Source: Pararhodonellum marinum
GTDB lineage: Bacteria > Bacteroidota > Bacteroidia > Cytophagales > Cyclobacteriaceae
DNA length: 64,000 nt
Direction of reading: 5' to 3'
Assembly: GCF_015354735.1 (NCBI RefSeq)
Contig: NZ_JACEFJ010000007.1
Coordinates: 62,001 to 126,000, forward strand
In this document: positions 1 to 8,970 of the stretch, one piece after another
How positions within the stretch are numbered: the stretch's first letter is position 1
How the letters are laid out: each line of letters opens with the position of its first letter
Notes under the pieces: generated by a model
Database searches by the model: none
The model's input: the letters and a program-made list of their open reading frames with translations, nothing else
What the model was told of the DNA's origin: nothing
Translations under genes and position numbers: made by a program

Positions 1-677
1 TTTACAAATCCAGACTCAACTCCATTCGGATCCGCCCAATCATTTCCGTTACGATTTGCCGGATTTTCCAAAGTATGGAAGGACAAAAACATTTCGCTTT
101 TGATATCAGATCGGTCCGAAATATCCTCCAAAATCCCTACAACGGTGTAGTCCGTTTTACCGAATTGGTTGCTGATTTGGATGGTTTTCCCGACCCCGTT
201 GGCCTTGCCAAATAATTTCCGGGCCAACTTGGAGGAAATCACTGTGGTGTTAGGTCGGGTCAGGTCCGCAATGCCGCTTTGGATAGGAAATGAAAAAGAG
301 CTGAAAAAATCACCATCTACAAACATGACCTGACTCTCTTTAAAGGATTCTTTGGTTTCAGGGATGATCAATAATCCACCCGCTATCTGATTTGCCAGCG
401 TATTGACGGCTTTGATATCAGAAAACTGTTCCTCCAAAATAGACGCATATCCCGGAGGAAGATAGATTTCCGGTTCATGGACCTCATCGGTCAAAACAAC
501 ACGGTAAATGTTATCCTTGTTGACATGGAAATCATTGTAACTCCACTCCGATGCCACGTACGAAAAAAGCAAAAGAAAAGAACTCAGACCAAGGACCAAT
601 CCGAAAAGATTGATAGAGGTGAAAAGTCTCCTTTTCGTAAGGCTTCTCCAAGCGATGGTGAAATAGTTTCTAAGCAT
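1..677 (-). CDS. FtsX/MacB-type ABC transporter permease, N-terminal part (cut by window edge)
   Basis: Reading the minus strand from an ATG at 677 gives an open frame to the window edge (about 225 residues). It begins MLRNYFTIAWRSLTKRR, the usual opening of Bacteroidota MacB-like permeases. A hydrophobic segment follows (about residues 20-42, INLFGLVLGLSSFLLLF), then a periplasmic MacB core with the family phrase DNIYRVV and the later VISSKLARKLFG. Such proteins are the membrane subunits of MacAB/LolCDE-like ABC systems and act in the inner membrane with a separate ATPase. The gene lies 87 bp downstream of the 765-3131 permease on the same strand, so the two probably share a transcript. The C-terminal half is outside the window, and the substrate is unknown. 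Confidence 0.88.
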   Translation of the reverse strand, partial: MLRNYFTIAWRSLTKRRLFTSINLFGLVLGLSSFLLLFSYVASEWSYNDFHVNKDNIYRVVLTDEVHEPEIYLPPGYASILEEQFSDIKAVNTLANQIAGGLLIIPETKESFKESQVMFVDGDFFSSFSFPIQSGIADLTRPNTTVISSKLARKLFGKANGVGKTIQISNQFGKTDYTVVGILEDISDRSDIKSEMFLSFHTLENPANRNGNDWADPNGVESGFV

Positions 678-764
678 TGTAGAATTTGTTATTCTTACCT
701 GTTAATTCATAAATCTTAACTGTAAAGTATCTTGAAGTATATCGATACCTGAAACCCTCATCCG

Positions 765-3131
765 CTATTCAGATTTTAAGATTTCAGAAGGATTGGCCTT
801 ATACACTTTCCATATTTGGGAACTGACTGTCATGCCTATCACAATCAATAACACAATCAATCCAGACGCTAGTGGGATCAATCCCACTCCGGAGTGAAAG
901 GCAAAGAAAGAATCCAGGAAACTTTTTACAGTCAAATATGCCAGAACCCCACCTAAAACAGATGCTATTCCCCAACTGATGAGGTACCGGTAAATCAGCT
1001 TTTTGGACAAATCACTTATTGCAGCACCAAATATTTTCCTTATGCAAAAATCTTTGATTCTAGCATTCATGTTCAGAGAAACCAAGCCAAACAAACCCAT
1101 CGCAGAAAGAAGGACAGAAAGTAGTGCTGCGAAAAGAATGATATTCTGAACGCCCCTTACATCCTCGAAAGAATTATAAAAAACATCTGCTTGAAGTTTT
1201 CCTTCAAAAAGATCTTTTGGAAAAGTATCCCGCCAGATCTTTTTGACCAAATCCATGGAGGATGCTGCTGTCCCCAAACTCATTTTTAAAGTCAGGAAAT
1301 TGAAGGTACTTTCAGAACCGGAACGGATAACCATGGGTTGTATCGGATTCTGAAAGAAAGAAGCATGAAAATCTTCGACAACACCCACTATTTGGTACCT
1401 TACCGAATCTAATATAAATGAATCCTCCGTCGGAAAAGTCAACCCCAATTCATTCAAAAACTTTTCGTTGACGATAATTGATTCCTCTTGGTCAGAGATT
1501 CTATTTGGATCCAGAAACCGTCCATCCTTTAACTTCAAATCTAAAATATCAGCATAATTTCCTTCAGCATTCAGGTATTCAATTGGGTATTTCTGTTCAT
1601 TGTAGGTCACTTCCTTTCTTTCTTGCCAATTGCCAACATAGTTTTCACTGCCGCTGATTTCTTCGACTGCTGCCAATGCCAAAAGCTTGTCTTTCAAATT
1701 GGAATATTCTTTTTCATCCGGTACATTGACAATGATTTTATCAGCATTATCATAACCCCAATCCCGGTTTTCATTGATGTAATTGGTTTGTAAAAATGCA
1801 ACTCCCGCTACAATACTGATAATGGCCAAAGTAAACTGAAAAGTGAGCAGGACGTTGGTAAAGAAGCTTTTGCTTCCAATTTGTTGGTTGCCTTTCAATA
1901 TAGTTGTTGGCTTGAAGGAGGAAACAAAAACTGCCGGATACAAACCGGAAGCTAATGTGATGAACCCTGTCAATCCAATCAGGAACATCCAGAGGTAAGG
2001 ATCATGGAGGAGATCAAGTTTGAGACTTTTGTAAGCAATCTGATTAAAGCCCGGCAACAAAATAGATACAGCTAAAAGACACCCAAGAACAATTGAAAAA
2101 AAGCATACCATCAAATTCTCGCTTAGAAATTGGGCAACCAATTGTCCTTTCCGGCTTCCAATGACTTTTCGAACGCCAATTTCCTTTAGCCTACGAGTTG
2201 CCATAAGGATGGAAATATTGATGTAATTGAATACGGCCAGTATCAGAATAAACAATCCAATCACACCCAACAGAATCTGCGGACCGATTGCCAAAAAGCC
2301 AATTACGCCATTTTCAATCCCTTCAGACTTTTTCACCAAATCGGTGAAAGCTACTACATCCAACCTGAGATAGGGTCTCTCCGGATTGATTTCATTTTGT
2401 CTTCTTTTTATCTCTTCCAGCCCGGATTGGAGTTGATCAGGATTGACTCCTTTTTGCAACTGTACAAAAGTCCAAGACTCAGAATCCCAAGCTTCTTTCA
2501 AAGAAAGCGCGTCATTCAAAGGTTTGATTGTTTCGATATTTACCAAAAGATCAAAGTTGAACATTTCCATATCGTTCAACTGATTCATCACTCCCCCAAC
2601 TTTATATTGAGTTTCTTGACCATTTAGGACAAGTGATAAATCCTGCCCAATGGGATTGCTGTCTCCAAATAGCTTTTCTGAAAGTTCATAAGTCAGAATT
2701 ACCTGGTCAGGTTTGGCGAGAGCCTGAGCATAGCCATATTCCATTTGGTAGCTGAACATTTCCATAAATCCAGGATCCACATACATGGTGCGTTGGTTAA
2801 AACTTTCCAAATTATGGATCAATAGGGTGAATCCTGATTTGACCTGGGTTTGTGTTTTTATCTGGGAAAATTCTTCAGGAAGAAACTCTGCTATAGGATC
2901 TGCTACTGTTCCATAAGTCACTTTTCCTTCCTCTTTTTCAGCAGTGTATGTCAACTGATAAATTTCGTTTTTATTCGGTTGGAGCATTCCTTTAAACCAT
3001 ATCTGCTCAATAAAAAGGTAAGCAACCAAACAACAACCAACTGCACATGCCAGACCAAAGACAGAAATAAATGTTGTCCCTTTTTGCTTAATCAGGTTTC
3101 GCCAAGCGATTGTGATATAGTTTTTTAGCAT
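765..3131 (-). CDS. MacB/FtsX-type ABC transporter permease (788 aa)
   Basis: This is a full-length two-domain permease. It has one N-terminal membrane helix (about residues 18-42), a large periplasmic MacB-like core, then an FtsX domain with the cytoplasmic coupling motif RLKEIGVRKVIGS near residue 320. A second core and a second FtsX domain follow, with a diverged coupling motif (ARIKDFCIRKIFGA) near residue 715. Families of this shape move lipids, peptides or drugs from the inner membrane or periplasm, powered by a separate ATPase; the only such ATPase gene in the window is at 29461-30159. It is the first gene of a likely two-permease operon with the gene ending at 1. A sigma-54-like promoter lies about 50-65 bp upstream. 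The start ATG fits the conserved MLKNYITIAWRNL opening. Confidence 0.93.
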   Translation of the reverse strand: MLKNYITIAWRNLIKQKGTTFISVFGLACAVGCCLVAYLFIEQIWFKGMLQPNKNEIYQLTYTAEKEEGKVTYGTVADPIAEFLPEEFSQIKTQTQVKSGFTLLIHNLESFNQRTMYVDPGFMEMFSYQMEYGYAQALAKPDQVILTYELSEKLFGDSNPIGQDLSLVLNGQETQYKVGGVMNQLNDMEMFNFDLLVNIETIKPLNDALSLKEAWDSESWTFVQLQKGVNPDQLQSGLEEIKRRQNEINPERPYLRLDVVAFTDLVKKSEGIENGVIGFLAIGPQILLGVIGLFILILAVFNYINISILMATRRLKEIGVRKVIGSRKGQLVAQFLSENLMVCFFSIVLGCLLAVSILLPGFNQIAYKSLKLDLLHDPYLWMFLIGLTGFITLASGLYPAVFVSSFKPTTILKGNQQIGSKSFFTNVLLTFQFTLAIISIVAGVAFLQTNYINENRDWGYDNADKIIVNVPDEKEYSNLKDKLLALAAVEEISGSENYVGNWQERKEVTYNEQKYPIEYLNAEGNYADILDLKLKDGRFLDPNRISDQEESIIVNEKFLNELGLTFPTEDSFILDSVRYQIVGVVEDFHASFFQNPIQPMVIRSGSESTFNFLTLKMSLGTAASSMDLVKKIWRDTFPKDLFEGKLQADVFYNSFEDVRGVQNIILFAALLSVLLSAMGLFGLVSLNMNARIKDFCIRKIFGAAISDLSKKLIYRYLISWGIASVLGGVLAYLTVKSFLDSFFAFHSGVGLIPLASGLIVLLIVIGMTVSSQIWKVYKANPSEILKSE

Positions 3132-3181
3132 GTTTAGGAAGTTAAATTAGTTGGGGCTTAATGTTCCACCTATCTTGTCTT

Positions 3182-3197
3182 TGCTAGTTTTGTGCCA
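3182..3197 (-). promoter_or_regulatory. candidate sigma-54 (-24/-12) promoter of the permease at 765-3131
   Basis: On the minus strand, positions 3197 to 3182 read TGGCACAAAACTAGCA. The sigma-54 consensus is TGGCACG-N4-TTGCA. The -24 half TGGCAC is perfect, the GG and GC dinucleotides have the required 10-bp spacing, and the -12 half differs at one base (TAGC for TTGC). Transcription would start near 3170, giving a leader of about 40 nt. The window also encodes an NtrC-family activator (32754-34142). That the two are linked is an inference. Confidence 0.6.
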
Positions 3198-3408
3198 TAG
3201 ATAATCCTCGAAATTGGAGTGATTTAGGGATTTAATTTTTTGAACAAATTAAAATCCGATCAAAAATGTCCGTGAACGGGCAATAAAAAAGGTAATGTTA
3301 GCAATAGATGAAATGTGAAATATCAAAAAAGTTGATTCCTTGAAGAGCAAGTGATCCTTACGGCCTGATAAAATGCGTATTTATGCATAGGATCTATTAT
3401 TGTACACA

Positions 3409-4439
3409 CTATTCTTTATCCTTAAGTTTTTCAAGTGCTTTTGCATGTGCAGTTTTCAATGCTTCTTCGGCACTAATTTCAATATCTGGGATGACACCGG
3501 TTCCTTCCCAGTTCGCATTTGTGACCGAACTTGTCGATCTGCCTTGTGGTATCCTGATATAAAACTTGTCGGTCGCTATTACTGATCCTGTGAGATGGGC
3601 ACCTCCCGCTGTTGTTTCTCCTACGATGGTCGCACGTCCCAGGTGTTTGAGTTGGTAGCTGAAAGCTTATGGGGGGCCGAGAAAGTCTTCTTACTGGTCA
3701 GTATGTATAAATCTATATCAGGTCTTCGATCTCCTGACACATAGGGCAATGTCCAGGTTTGTGACAGTTCATTTCTTGGGCGGTTGAAGTGGTCGGCTAT
3801 GTGAACCGGCTCAGATGAAAAGAAGTAGCTTGCCAGTAGTTGAACCATCCAAGGTGAACCCCCATCATTTTGGCGAAGATCTATGATGATGGCATCTGAA
3901 TTACCAAGAAACTCCATAACGGCAGTTAACGTCGCACCACCATATTTGGGGTCTACGAACTCCCTTAAGTCCAGATAGCCAATATTACCTTCCAGAATTT
4001 TGACTTCTTTAAATCCATAATTGTCACGCTTTAAATGTTTTACCAACTCTTTGGCCCATTCGGCTTCTTCAATTGCCCTGTCTTCATCTGTTAAAGTCAT
4101 TTCCCGCGCGATCACGGGAGGATCGTAGACGACCATCAGGTGTTTATCTTTACTGACGGACTGAAGATCATTGGTAAGTTTCCAGGCAAAGTCAGCAGGA
4201 TTGACCAAAGAATCGTACTTGCCTTCTTTCAAATTTCTTTTAAGCATTTTCGACAATTCATCAGCAATCTCTGGAAATATATAGTTGCTGTGAAGTTTAA
4301 GGTTGATAGAGTCTATGGTAAGAGCGATTTCATTTCTACTCAATGGTGGGGCATCCGTTTGAGCAGCTAGTTCCATGTTTTGAAGGAGCAGAAAATAAGA
4401 AGAAACAATCAGGATCATTGATTTAATGTTGATCATCAT
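3409..4439 (-). pseudogene. S41-family (C-terminal processing/tail-specific) peptidase, frameshifted
   Basis: The minus strand encodes a secreted S41 protease: a signal peptide at 1-27, the S41 N-terminal helical part, and the substrate-binding/catalytic domain with IGYLDLREF and AIIIDLRQNDGGSP. The frame reaches the catalytic serine region (SKKTFSA) and then shifts, ending at 3621. The rest of the domain continues in another frame to a stop at 3409: AFSYQLKHLGRATIVGETTAGG, then GVIPDIEIS. The shift maps to a run of six G (3671-3676) just after the active-site serine, so the reading frame as given would make a truncated, inactive product. Both parts look well conserved, so this is either a recent mutation or a homopolymer sequencing error. 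The gene is monocistronic. Confidence 0.82.
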
Positions 4440-4573
4440 AATTAGTTTTTTTGGGTAACGATCAGCTAAGCACTATCGGTTTAGCTTTTCATTTATCTAA
4501 AATGCATCGGATTCAATTGCTTCTTGCAAAAACTAAATACAATGAGCTTAGCATCTGTTTCCACACGTACATT

Positions 4574-5341
4574 TCACTTTCTTTCTGCCTTTTCGATGAG
4601 TACACCGTTTTCATATATGTTTAGAGTGGTGACAGTTGAACCCTTCTTAATAAATTCATAAACAATATTTTCGTAGTTGAAGTAGAATGTATTTTCTGAT
4701 TCCGGGAAAAGTTCTGTATTCCATCCTGGTTTGCCATTTGTAATATCAGTGGCTCTCAAAAGTTTGCCCTCTCTAACTACATTGACAACCCTGTCAGGGA
4801 GAACATAATCACCCACATATTGATTTAAAGTTTCAGAGGATAATTCAATCTCAGCTAGCGGTTGGTGATCGTAACTTATGACTCTTGTAAGTTTCCACTC
4901 ATTGTTTATCAGCTTCCATAAGGCGGTCATTTTGCCGGAACCCACCACTTTTTCTGTTCCATCATTAATTTGCAAATAGAAAACATGTTCACAAAACTCC
5001 ATTGCTCCGTAATTATCCATAGGATACACTTTAAGAGTCCCATCGATCAATTCTCTTCTTATAGGTTGCCTGGTACGTTGTTCTTCTCCGCAAAAAATAC
5101 CCATACCCTTCATTTCATCATCCTTTGAGGCGGTAAATCCTCCTTTATCATGGAAGAATTCAAAGTCTTCTGATAAAAAGGAGGCATACTTCTCCAGGTC
5201 ACATTCATTCTGAGCAGAAAAAAACAGACTATCCATCTTTACGATTGCATTATACAATTCACCGGATTGTTGTGAAAAAGCTGTTAATGCCAAACCAGTC
5301 AGTAAGATGATAAGTAAAATTGACCGAAATGTTGTCTTCAT
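4574..5341 (-). CDS. secreted SnoaL/DUF4440-like (NTF2-fold) protein
   Basis: A 255-residue protein with a clear signal peptide (KTTFRSILLIILLTGLALTA-FSQ). An NTF2-like domain follows (about residues 30-150: IVKMDSLFFSAQNECDLEKYASFLSEDFEFFHDKGG and later MTALWKLINNEWKLTRVISYDH), then a short beta-rich tail (about 165-250). DUF4440/SnoaL proteins bind small molecules or act as simple isomerases/hydrolases; no substrate can be assigned. I chose the ATG at 5341 because the signal peptide starts there. The frame is open further upstream into a copy of the RAYT element 5' end (5359-5554), including an in-frame ATG at 5374 that is the transposase's own start. An N-terminal extension of 11 residues is therefore possible. 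Confidence 0.8.
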   Translation of the reverse strand: MKTTFRSILLIILLTGLALTAFSQQSGELYNAIVKMDSLFFSAQNECDLEKYASFLSEDFEFFHDKGGFTASKDDEMKGMGIFCGEEQRTRQPIRRELIDGTLKVYPMDNYGAMEFCEHVFYLQINDGTEKVVGSGKMTALWKLINNEWKLTRVISYDHQPLAEIELSSETLNQYVGDYVLPDRVVNVVREGKLLRATDITNGKPGWNTELFPESENTFYFNYENIVYEFIKKGSTVTTLNIYENGVLIEKAERK

Positions 5342-5358
5342 AATGTAGCCATCGGGAT

Positions 5359-5554
5359 GATAAGCATCTCCCATAACTAAAAGTAATTCTTGGAAAATGG
5401 AATTACAAATTCCAAAAATAAGAAGGTAGGGACCTGTCAGTCTGCCGAACAGGCAGGCGTTTAGAATAGCTTCAGTGAAGCTATTTAGCGAGTAGCCTGA
5501 ATGTAGGGTGGGCAATCTACACCTAGCGCCTTCGCCAATCTTTACCCAGATGGG
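5359..5554 (-). repeat. 5'-end fragment of the RAYT (IS200-like) element, third copy
   Basis: From 5359 the + strand matches the right ends of the two larger copies (8856-8970 and 13891-14008): a GATAAGCATCTCCC block, the AAAGTAATTCTTG block, and finally CCCAGATGGGG. On the minus strand it carries the transposase start codon and leader but no transposase body. An extra stretch at about 5428-5515, not in the other copies, contains small palindromes (AGCTTCAGTGAAGCT; CTGCCGAACAGGCAG). It sits directly ahead of, and in frame with, the SnoaL-like gene. Confidence 0.75.
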
Positions 5555-5731
5555 GACTAACCTGTCCAAGCGACGAATTGACCACGGGTTTGGATGAAAA
5601 TGGTTACCTTTTGTACTCGATGTGTACGCAGAAATGGAAATGTTGACAATTCAAAATGTGTTCCCTATTTTTTTATAATTGCAATCGTTGGCTTAGTTTT
5701 TTAAATTTATAACTACATTTTATGTAATATC

Positions 5732-8161
5732 ATGATCAAAAATTATCTTAAAATCGCCTGGAGAAACTTGCTAAGAAACAAAGTTTTTTCGCTGATCAAC
5801 ATTCTGGGACTAGCTATTGGTATAGCGGCTTGTTTACTCATTTTGCAGTACGTCCGCTTTGAAATGAGTTATGATCAGTTTCATGAAAAAGCAGATCAGA
5901 TATACCGGGTGCGCCACGATAAATATATTAATGGGGAACTACAGTATCAAAAAGCCCAGGCTTTCATTCCTACCGGAGAGACGATGAAGAACGATTTTCC
6001 CGAAGTGCTGGAATACGCCACTTTGTTCAGAGTCAGTGAGCAAATTGATGTTATCATGACTTATCAACCCGAAGAAGGAGACGCTGTTCGTTTTGCGGAA
6101 AAAGAAGTATACTTTGCGAAAGGAAATTTCCTGGATGTTTTTACCTTATCCATCTTAGAAGGGCAAAAAGATCTCAAAGCACTGGAACCCCACACCATGC
6201 TCCTTTCAGCATCCGCGGCGAGAAAATATTTTGGCAACCAGTCCGCAATCGGTAAGAAATTGAATGATCATACGATTATAGGCATATTTAAAGACTTGCC
6301 AAAAAATTCCCATCTGAAAATTGATTTTCTCCTTGGCTGGGATTCTATTTCAGGGGACAAAAATTATGATGACAGCAATTGGAGATGGGATGGTTTTTAT
6401 ACCTATCTACTGCTAAATCCTGAAGCTGATCCCAATGAATTGGAAACCAAGTTCCCTGAATTGGTCAGCAGATATATGGGGGAACAAAACAGTCAGCGGA
6501 ATTCAAAATTTATCCTTCAGCCACTAACAGATATCCATTTAAATTCTCATCTTCAGGGGGAGGTTGGGTCGAATGGAGATGTACAAATAGTCTATGCGCT
6601 TCTGGGTCTGGCTGTTTTTGTCTTGCTCATTGCCTGGATCAACTATATTAATCTATCGGTCTCCCGTTCTTTGGATAGAGTACAAGAAATCGGTATCAGA
6701 AAAGCCATAGGCTCAGTAAAGTCACAAATCGTAAAACAATTTCTAATAGAATCCTTACTGACCAACCTGTTGGCTGTTGCCGTTGCTTTAGCTTTCATAT
6801 TACTGCTGGCTTCCTCTTTTGCCGCTTTTACAGGAATAGAACTATCACTGGATCTGTTCAGCAAAGCCGGATTCTGGGCCATCGTGTTATTTTTACTTTT
6901 GGTTGGAAGCTTTGCTGCAGGTTCATATCCTGCTTTTATCATCTCATCCTTTAAAACTGTGAAAGCCTTGAAAGGGAAAACCCATGACACAATCAGTGGA
7001 TCATTTTTCAACTTAAGACATGCACTGGTCATTTTTCAATTTAGCATTTCCATTGCTTTGATGGCTGCTACTTTAGTTGCTTATAAACAGCTTTCCTTTA
7101 TGAAGACCCAAAATTTGGGCATCAGTATTGACGATACGCTGGTGATCAATACCCATGCTACCCAGGCAGACTCTCTCTTCATGAGGAATTTGTCTGTTCT
7201 CAAAAATAAATTAGATGCCTACAGTATGATTGAAGGAGTGACCGCTTCTTATGATATCCCAGGGAAAGAGCATCTCTCAAACTTTCCAGATTTCAGACAT
7301 TCTAAAAACCCCGAAGAACTTGTCTTTCTATACTTTACCCGGATTGACTATGATTTCATACCTGAATTCAAGGTGGACCTTGTAGCCGGCAGAAATTTCA
7401 AAGAAGGAGTAGACAACCGGTATTCCATGATCATGAATGTAGAAGCTATCGAGGCACTTGGGTTTGAAGAACCACAGGATGCCATAGGTTATGAAGTAAG
7501 GTGGGGCAGTGAACAGAATCCGGGCAAAGCGGAGATTGTAGGTGTGGTGGATTTTCGTTCAACATCTTTAAAACAAAAAAATCACCCTGTAGCTTATACT
7601 TCCGTTTTGTTTCCATTCAAGTATCTGTCTGTCAGGTTTGATCAGCTCAATGGGAGGAATGCGCAGCGAAGTATTTCGATCGTGAAAAACAGTTGGGAAG
7701 AAGTATTTCAGGAAATACCATTTGACTATTTTTTTCTGGATGATTTCTTTAACCGTCAATATCTGGAAGACCAGAAATTTAGCCAATTGCTTACCATATT
7801 TACCATGATGGCGATTGTTGTGGCATGTTTGGGTCTTTATGCAGTTGCATCCCTTACTGTTGTACGTAGAACCAAAGAAGTAGGTGTTAGAAAGATTCTG
7901 GGTGCATCCACGAAAAGCTTGTTGTTTTTGCTTTCAAAAGAATTCTTCTTGCTGGTTTTAATAGCGGGCGGAATTTCTATACCAATCATGCTATCGGTAG
8001 TGACTGAATGGTTGAAAAAGTATCCTTACCGTATAGACCTCTCCTGGTGGGTTTTTTTATTACCTATCGTTTTGATACTGTTAATTGCTATGTTCACAAT
8101 AGGATATAAAATTATACTATCGTCACTGTCTAACCCAGTAAAGTCGCTGAAATATGAATGA
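5732..8161 (+). CDS. MacB/FtsX-type ABC transporter permease (809 aa)
   Basis: This is a complete permease with the layout helix, MacB core, FtsX domain, second core, second FtsX domain. The opening MIKNYLKIAWRNLLRNK is the family hallmark. The first coupling motif is RVQEIGIRKAIGS (about residue 315) and the second RRTKEVGVRKILGAS (about residue 715), each followed by membrane helices. It probably pairs with a LolD/MacB-type ATPase encoded elsewhere. It stands alone on the + strand with about 390 bp of non-coding sequence after it. I see no sigma-54 site in its 160-bp upstream region, unlike the permease at 765-3131. The substrate is unknown. Confidence 0.93.
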   Translation: MIKNYLKIAWRNLLRNKVFSLINILGLAIGIAACLLILQYVRFEMSYDQFHEKADQIYRVRHDKYINGELQYQKAQAFIPTGETMKNDFPEVLEYATLFRVSEQIDVIMTYQPEEGDAVRFAEKEVYFAKGNFLDVFTLSILEGQKDLKALEPHTMLLSASAARKYFGNQSAIGKKLNDHTIIGIFKDLPKNSHLKIDFLLGWDSISGDKNYDDSNWRWDGFYTYLLLNPEADPNELETKFPELVSRYMGEQNSQRNSKFILQPLTDIHLNSHLQGEVGSNGDVQIVYALLGLAVFVLLIAWINYINLSVSRSLDRVQEIGIRKAIGSVKSQIVKQFLIESLLTNLLAVAVALAFILLLASSFAAFTGIELSLDLFSKAGFWAIVLFLLLVGSFAAGSYPAFIISSFKTVKALKGKTHDTISGSFFNLRHALVIFQFSISIALMAATLVAYKQLSFMKTQNLGISIDDTLVINTHATQADSLFMRNLSVLKNKLDAYSMIEGVTASYDIPGKEHLSNFPDFRHSKNPEELVFLYFTRIDYDFIPEFKVDLVAGRNFKEGVDNRYSMIMNVEAIEALGFEEPQDAIGYEVRWGSEQNPGKAEIVGVVDFRSTSLKQKNHPVAYTSVLFPFKYLSVRFDQLNGRNAQRSISIVKNSWEEVFQEIPFDYFFLDDFFNRQYLEDQKFSQLLTIFTMMAIVVACLGLYAVASLTVVRRTKEVGVRKILGASTKSLLFLLSKEFFLLVLIAGGISIPIMLSVVTEWLKKYPYRIDLSWWVFLLPIVLILLIAMFTIGYKIILSSLSNPVKSLKYE

Positions 8162-8327
8162 TATTTTGTATTAGATAAGAGTCAAGCTACATGAAGGGAG
8201 TAATTCAAATGCTTTTTTTGTGCTAATAATGGTGCCTTTTATGAATTTTTGCGTAAAGTAACGTCGGTTCGGGGCATGAACGGTTGATACATAATTAATT
8301 ATACAAGTATTTTATTAGAAAAAAGAA

Positions 8328-8369
8328 GGTTCAGGATTAAAATTGTATAAAAACCTTACGTCCTGAACC
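8328..8369. repeat. inverted repeat in the gap after the permease
   Basis: The 385-bp gap 8162-8546 has no gene. It holds a 9-bp perfect inverted repeat, GGTTCAGGA (8328-8336) and TCCTGAACC (8361-8369). Immediately after the right arm, a GTG at 8371 opens a 14-codon frame (VKDIDKLVEIFVKC...). This faintly resembles the start of an IS982-type transposase, but it is too short to call. Confidence 0.4.
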
Positions 8370-8582
8370 CGTGAAAGATATCGATAAATTAGTGGAAATC
8401 TTTGTGAAATGCTATGAAATATGAAAAATTCCTGTCAGCAAGGTCCCTAACTGACCCGTTAAAAAAACTCTCCTCCATCCAATGCGCCCTATGCCATTCC
8501 GAGGTGATTGCAATCTGTATTTATTACCCTTTAACGGGTATAAATGCCCCCACTAGGTGTAGTTTAGACCTCGGCGGCAACT

Positions 8583-8605
8583 GGGTGTAGTTTGCAACTA
8601 CACCC
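8583..8605. repeat. REP-like hairpin of the deleted RAYT copy
   Basis: Perfect inverted repeat with 10-bp arms (GGGTGTAGTT / AACTACACCC) and a TGC loop. It is identical to 13298-13320. It lies on the 3' side of the transposase gene, as expected for the foldback recognised by this transposase family. Confidence 0.75.
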
Positions 8606-8651
8606 TTGTATTCAAACCAATTTACAATTGGAAAATATCCTAAATTCACCA

Positions 8652-8834
8652 CTAATCCACTTCAATCAGACCTTTTAACCCAGAGTAATTCCTAGCACTG
8701 GAATATAAATAGTCCTCTGGTTTCTCTACAATTCCTGATCTAACCGGATTTTCATGTATATAATTCATCCTACTTTCAATCATTTCCGGTCGATAAAGTT
8801 CAACGGCATGGTTTTCATGTGTCCAAAACTGCAT
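8652..8834 (-). pseudogene. REP-associated tyrosine transposase (Y1_Tnp), C-terminal fragment
   Basis: About 60 codons nearly identical to the C-terminus of the transposase at 13361-13906: FWTHENHAVELYRP, MNYIHENPVRSGIV, EDYLYSSARN. The HUH motif and N-terminus were lost in the 320-bp deletion, so the fragment cannot be active. It differs from the other copy by only a few residues (YIHEN/YIYEN, NYSG/NNSG) and a changed final codon region, so the two copies diverged recently. Confidence 0.82.
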
Positions 8835-8970
8835 GTCTCCTGATCTTTGATTTGATAAGCATCTCCCATAACTAAAAGTAATTCTTGAAAACTGGAATTA
8901 CAAATTCAAAAAATAAGAAGGTATAGATGCAATCTAACCTAGCACATTCGCCAATCTTCACCCAGATGGG

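Larger units (their letters stand above)
8547..8970 (-). mobile_element. RAYT/IS200-like element, internally deleted copy
   Basis: Its ends match the fuller copy at 13263-14008: CCCCACTAGGTG on the left and ACCCAGATGGG on the right. Near the left end lies a perfect hairpin (10-bp arms GGGTGTAGTT and AACTACACCC, 8583-8605). About 320 bp present in the other copy are missing. The junction falls in TCCTGATCTT, which occurs at both edges of the missing segment in the complete copy, so the deletion probably arose between 10-bp direct repeats. The right end abuts a truncated Crp/Fnr gene at 8971. The left flank shows no recognisable continuation of that gene. Confidence 0.8.
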
